The notes under the pieces: model-generated
Seen by the model: only the letters and a program-made list of their open reading frames with translations
Databases searched by the model: none
Told to the model about the DNA's origin: nothing
Translations under genes and position numbers: made by a program
Assembly: GCF_001039355.2 (NCBI RefSeq)
Contig: NW_019775585.1
Span: 127,103 to 158,984 of the forward strand
Source of the DNA: Lingula anatina
Taxonomy: Eukaryota; Brachiopoda; Lingulata; Lingulida; Lingulidae
Direction: 5' to 3'
DNA: 31,882 nucleotides
Part shown: positions 31,736 to 31,882 of the stretch, piece by piece
How the letters are laid out: each line of letters begins with the position of its first letter
Position numbering within the stretch: the first letter of the stretch is position 1

Positions 31736-31882
31736 GTTACTTGTTCAATTGTTCGGTAAGGCGAGCGGCCACAACTACGACCTTTCCTCTGTAATTAAAA
31801 CCTTTTAAGTGTTAAATAGGTGAGACAGGAATTCTCGACTCTTTCCCAGACGATAATTAAAGTTTACCGTGTCTTACTCTAG

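Larger units (their letters stand above)
30840..31882. promoter_or_regulatory. CpG-rich segment at window edge, possible promoter or unmethylated domain
   Basis: From about 30850 CpG becomes frequent: I count about 19 in 30841-31260, including CCGCGCGCC near 30892, against almost none in comparable stretches such as 1-420. The enrichment continues to the window end, including outside the transposon at 31319. In invertebrates with gene-body methylation this contrast usually separates methylated from unmethylated DNA. Donor-like CAG|GTAAAA (31665) and AAATAG|GTGAGA (31820) lie inside. The gene, strand and start cannot be fixed from here. Confidence 0.35.

Noticed and set aside
1-31882. CRISPR array, operon, prophage, rRNA gene or intact retrotransposon
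   Set aside because: No regularly spaced repeats with unique spacers, no ribosome-binding-site/ORF organisation, and no reverse transcriptase, integrase or transposase frames were seen on either strand.

Overview
The window looks like AT-rich, non-coding nuclear DNA from a eukaryote. No open reading frame exceeds about 124 codons, and none of the short ones resembles a protein family I recognise. Dinucleotide microsatellites, long G and T homopolymers, degenerate CAGA and CA tracts, several non-autonomous DNA transposons and general CpG depletion all argue against a bacterium, phage or organelle. Two near-identical ~540 bp blocks joined at a single N differ by about 2%. That suggests two haplotypes of a highly polymorphic animal joined during assembly. 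A marine invertebrate (echinoderm, mollusc, hemichordate or similar) is my best guess; the phylum cannot be fixed from the sequence.

Layout. 1-3.7 kb: simple repeats, a 52 bp sequence present twice (965 and 3110), and a motif-dense block at 1.5-1.77 kb. 3.78-4.0 kb: first copy of a long-inverted-repeat MITE. 4-11.5 kb: unique AT-rich DNA with homopolymers, CT and G-rich tracts and a few palindromes. 11.5-12.7 kb: CAGA tracts, a motif-rich stretch and a short minisatellite. 12.7-13.84 kb: the duplicated block with the assembly gap. 14-20.1 kb: mostly unique DNA with homeodomain-motif-rich stretches and a CpG-retaining block at 19.9-20.04 kb. 20.4 kb: minus-strand tRNA-derived SINE-like fragment. 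21-23.7 kb: several compact motif clusters (MEIS palindrome, GATA/RUNX, TCF/LEF with ZEB/Snail). 23.83-24.09 kb: second MITE copy. 25.84-25.90 kb: 66 bp near-perfect palindrome. 27.22-27.46 kb: best exon-like segment, probably untranslated. 30.29-30.53 kb: third MITE copy. 30.84 kb to the end: abruptly CpG-rich DNA with a TATA-like site and a small CAGGGGCGG-ended transposon.

Interpretation. The likeliest reading is an intron or intergenic interval of a regulated gene: no protein exons, several candidate cis-regulatory clusters, one UTR-like exon, and a possible promoter or unmethylated boundary at the right edge. All regulatory calls rest on motifs read by eye, and single motif matches occur often by chance. 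No CRISPR array, operon, rRNA gene or intact autonomous transposon was seen, and I found no convincing new molecular system. The most solid observations are the three-copy MITE family, the haplotype-type duplication and the 66 bp palindrome.
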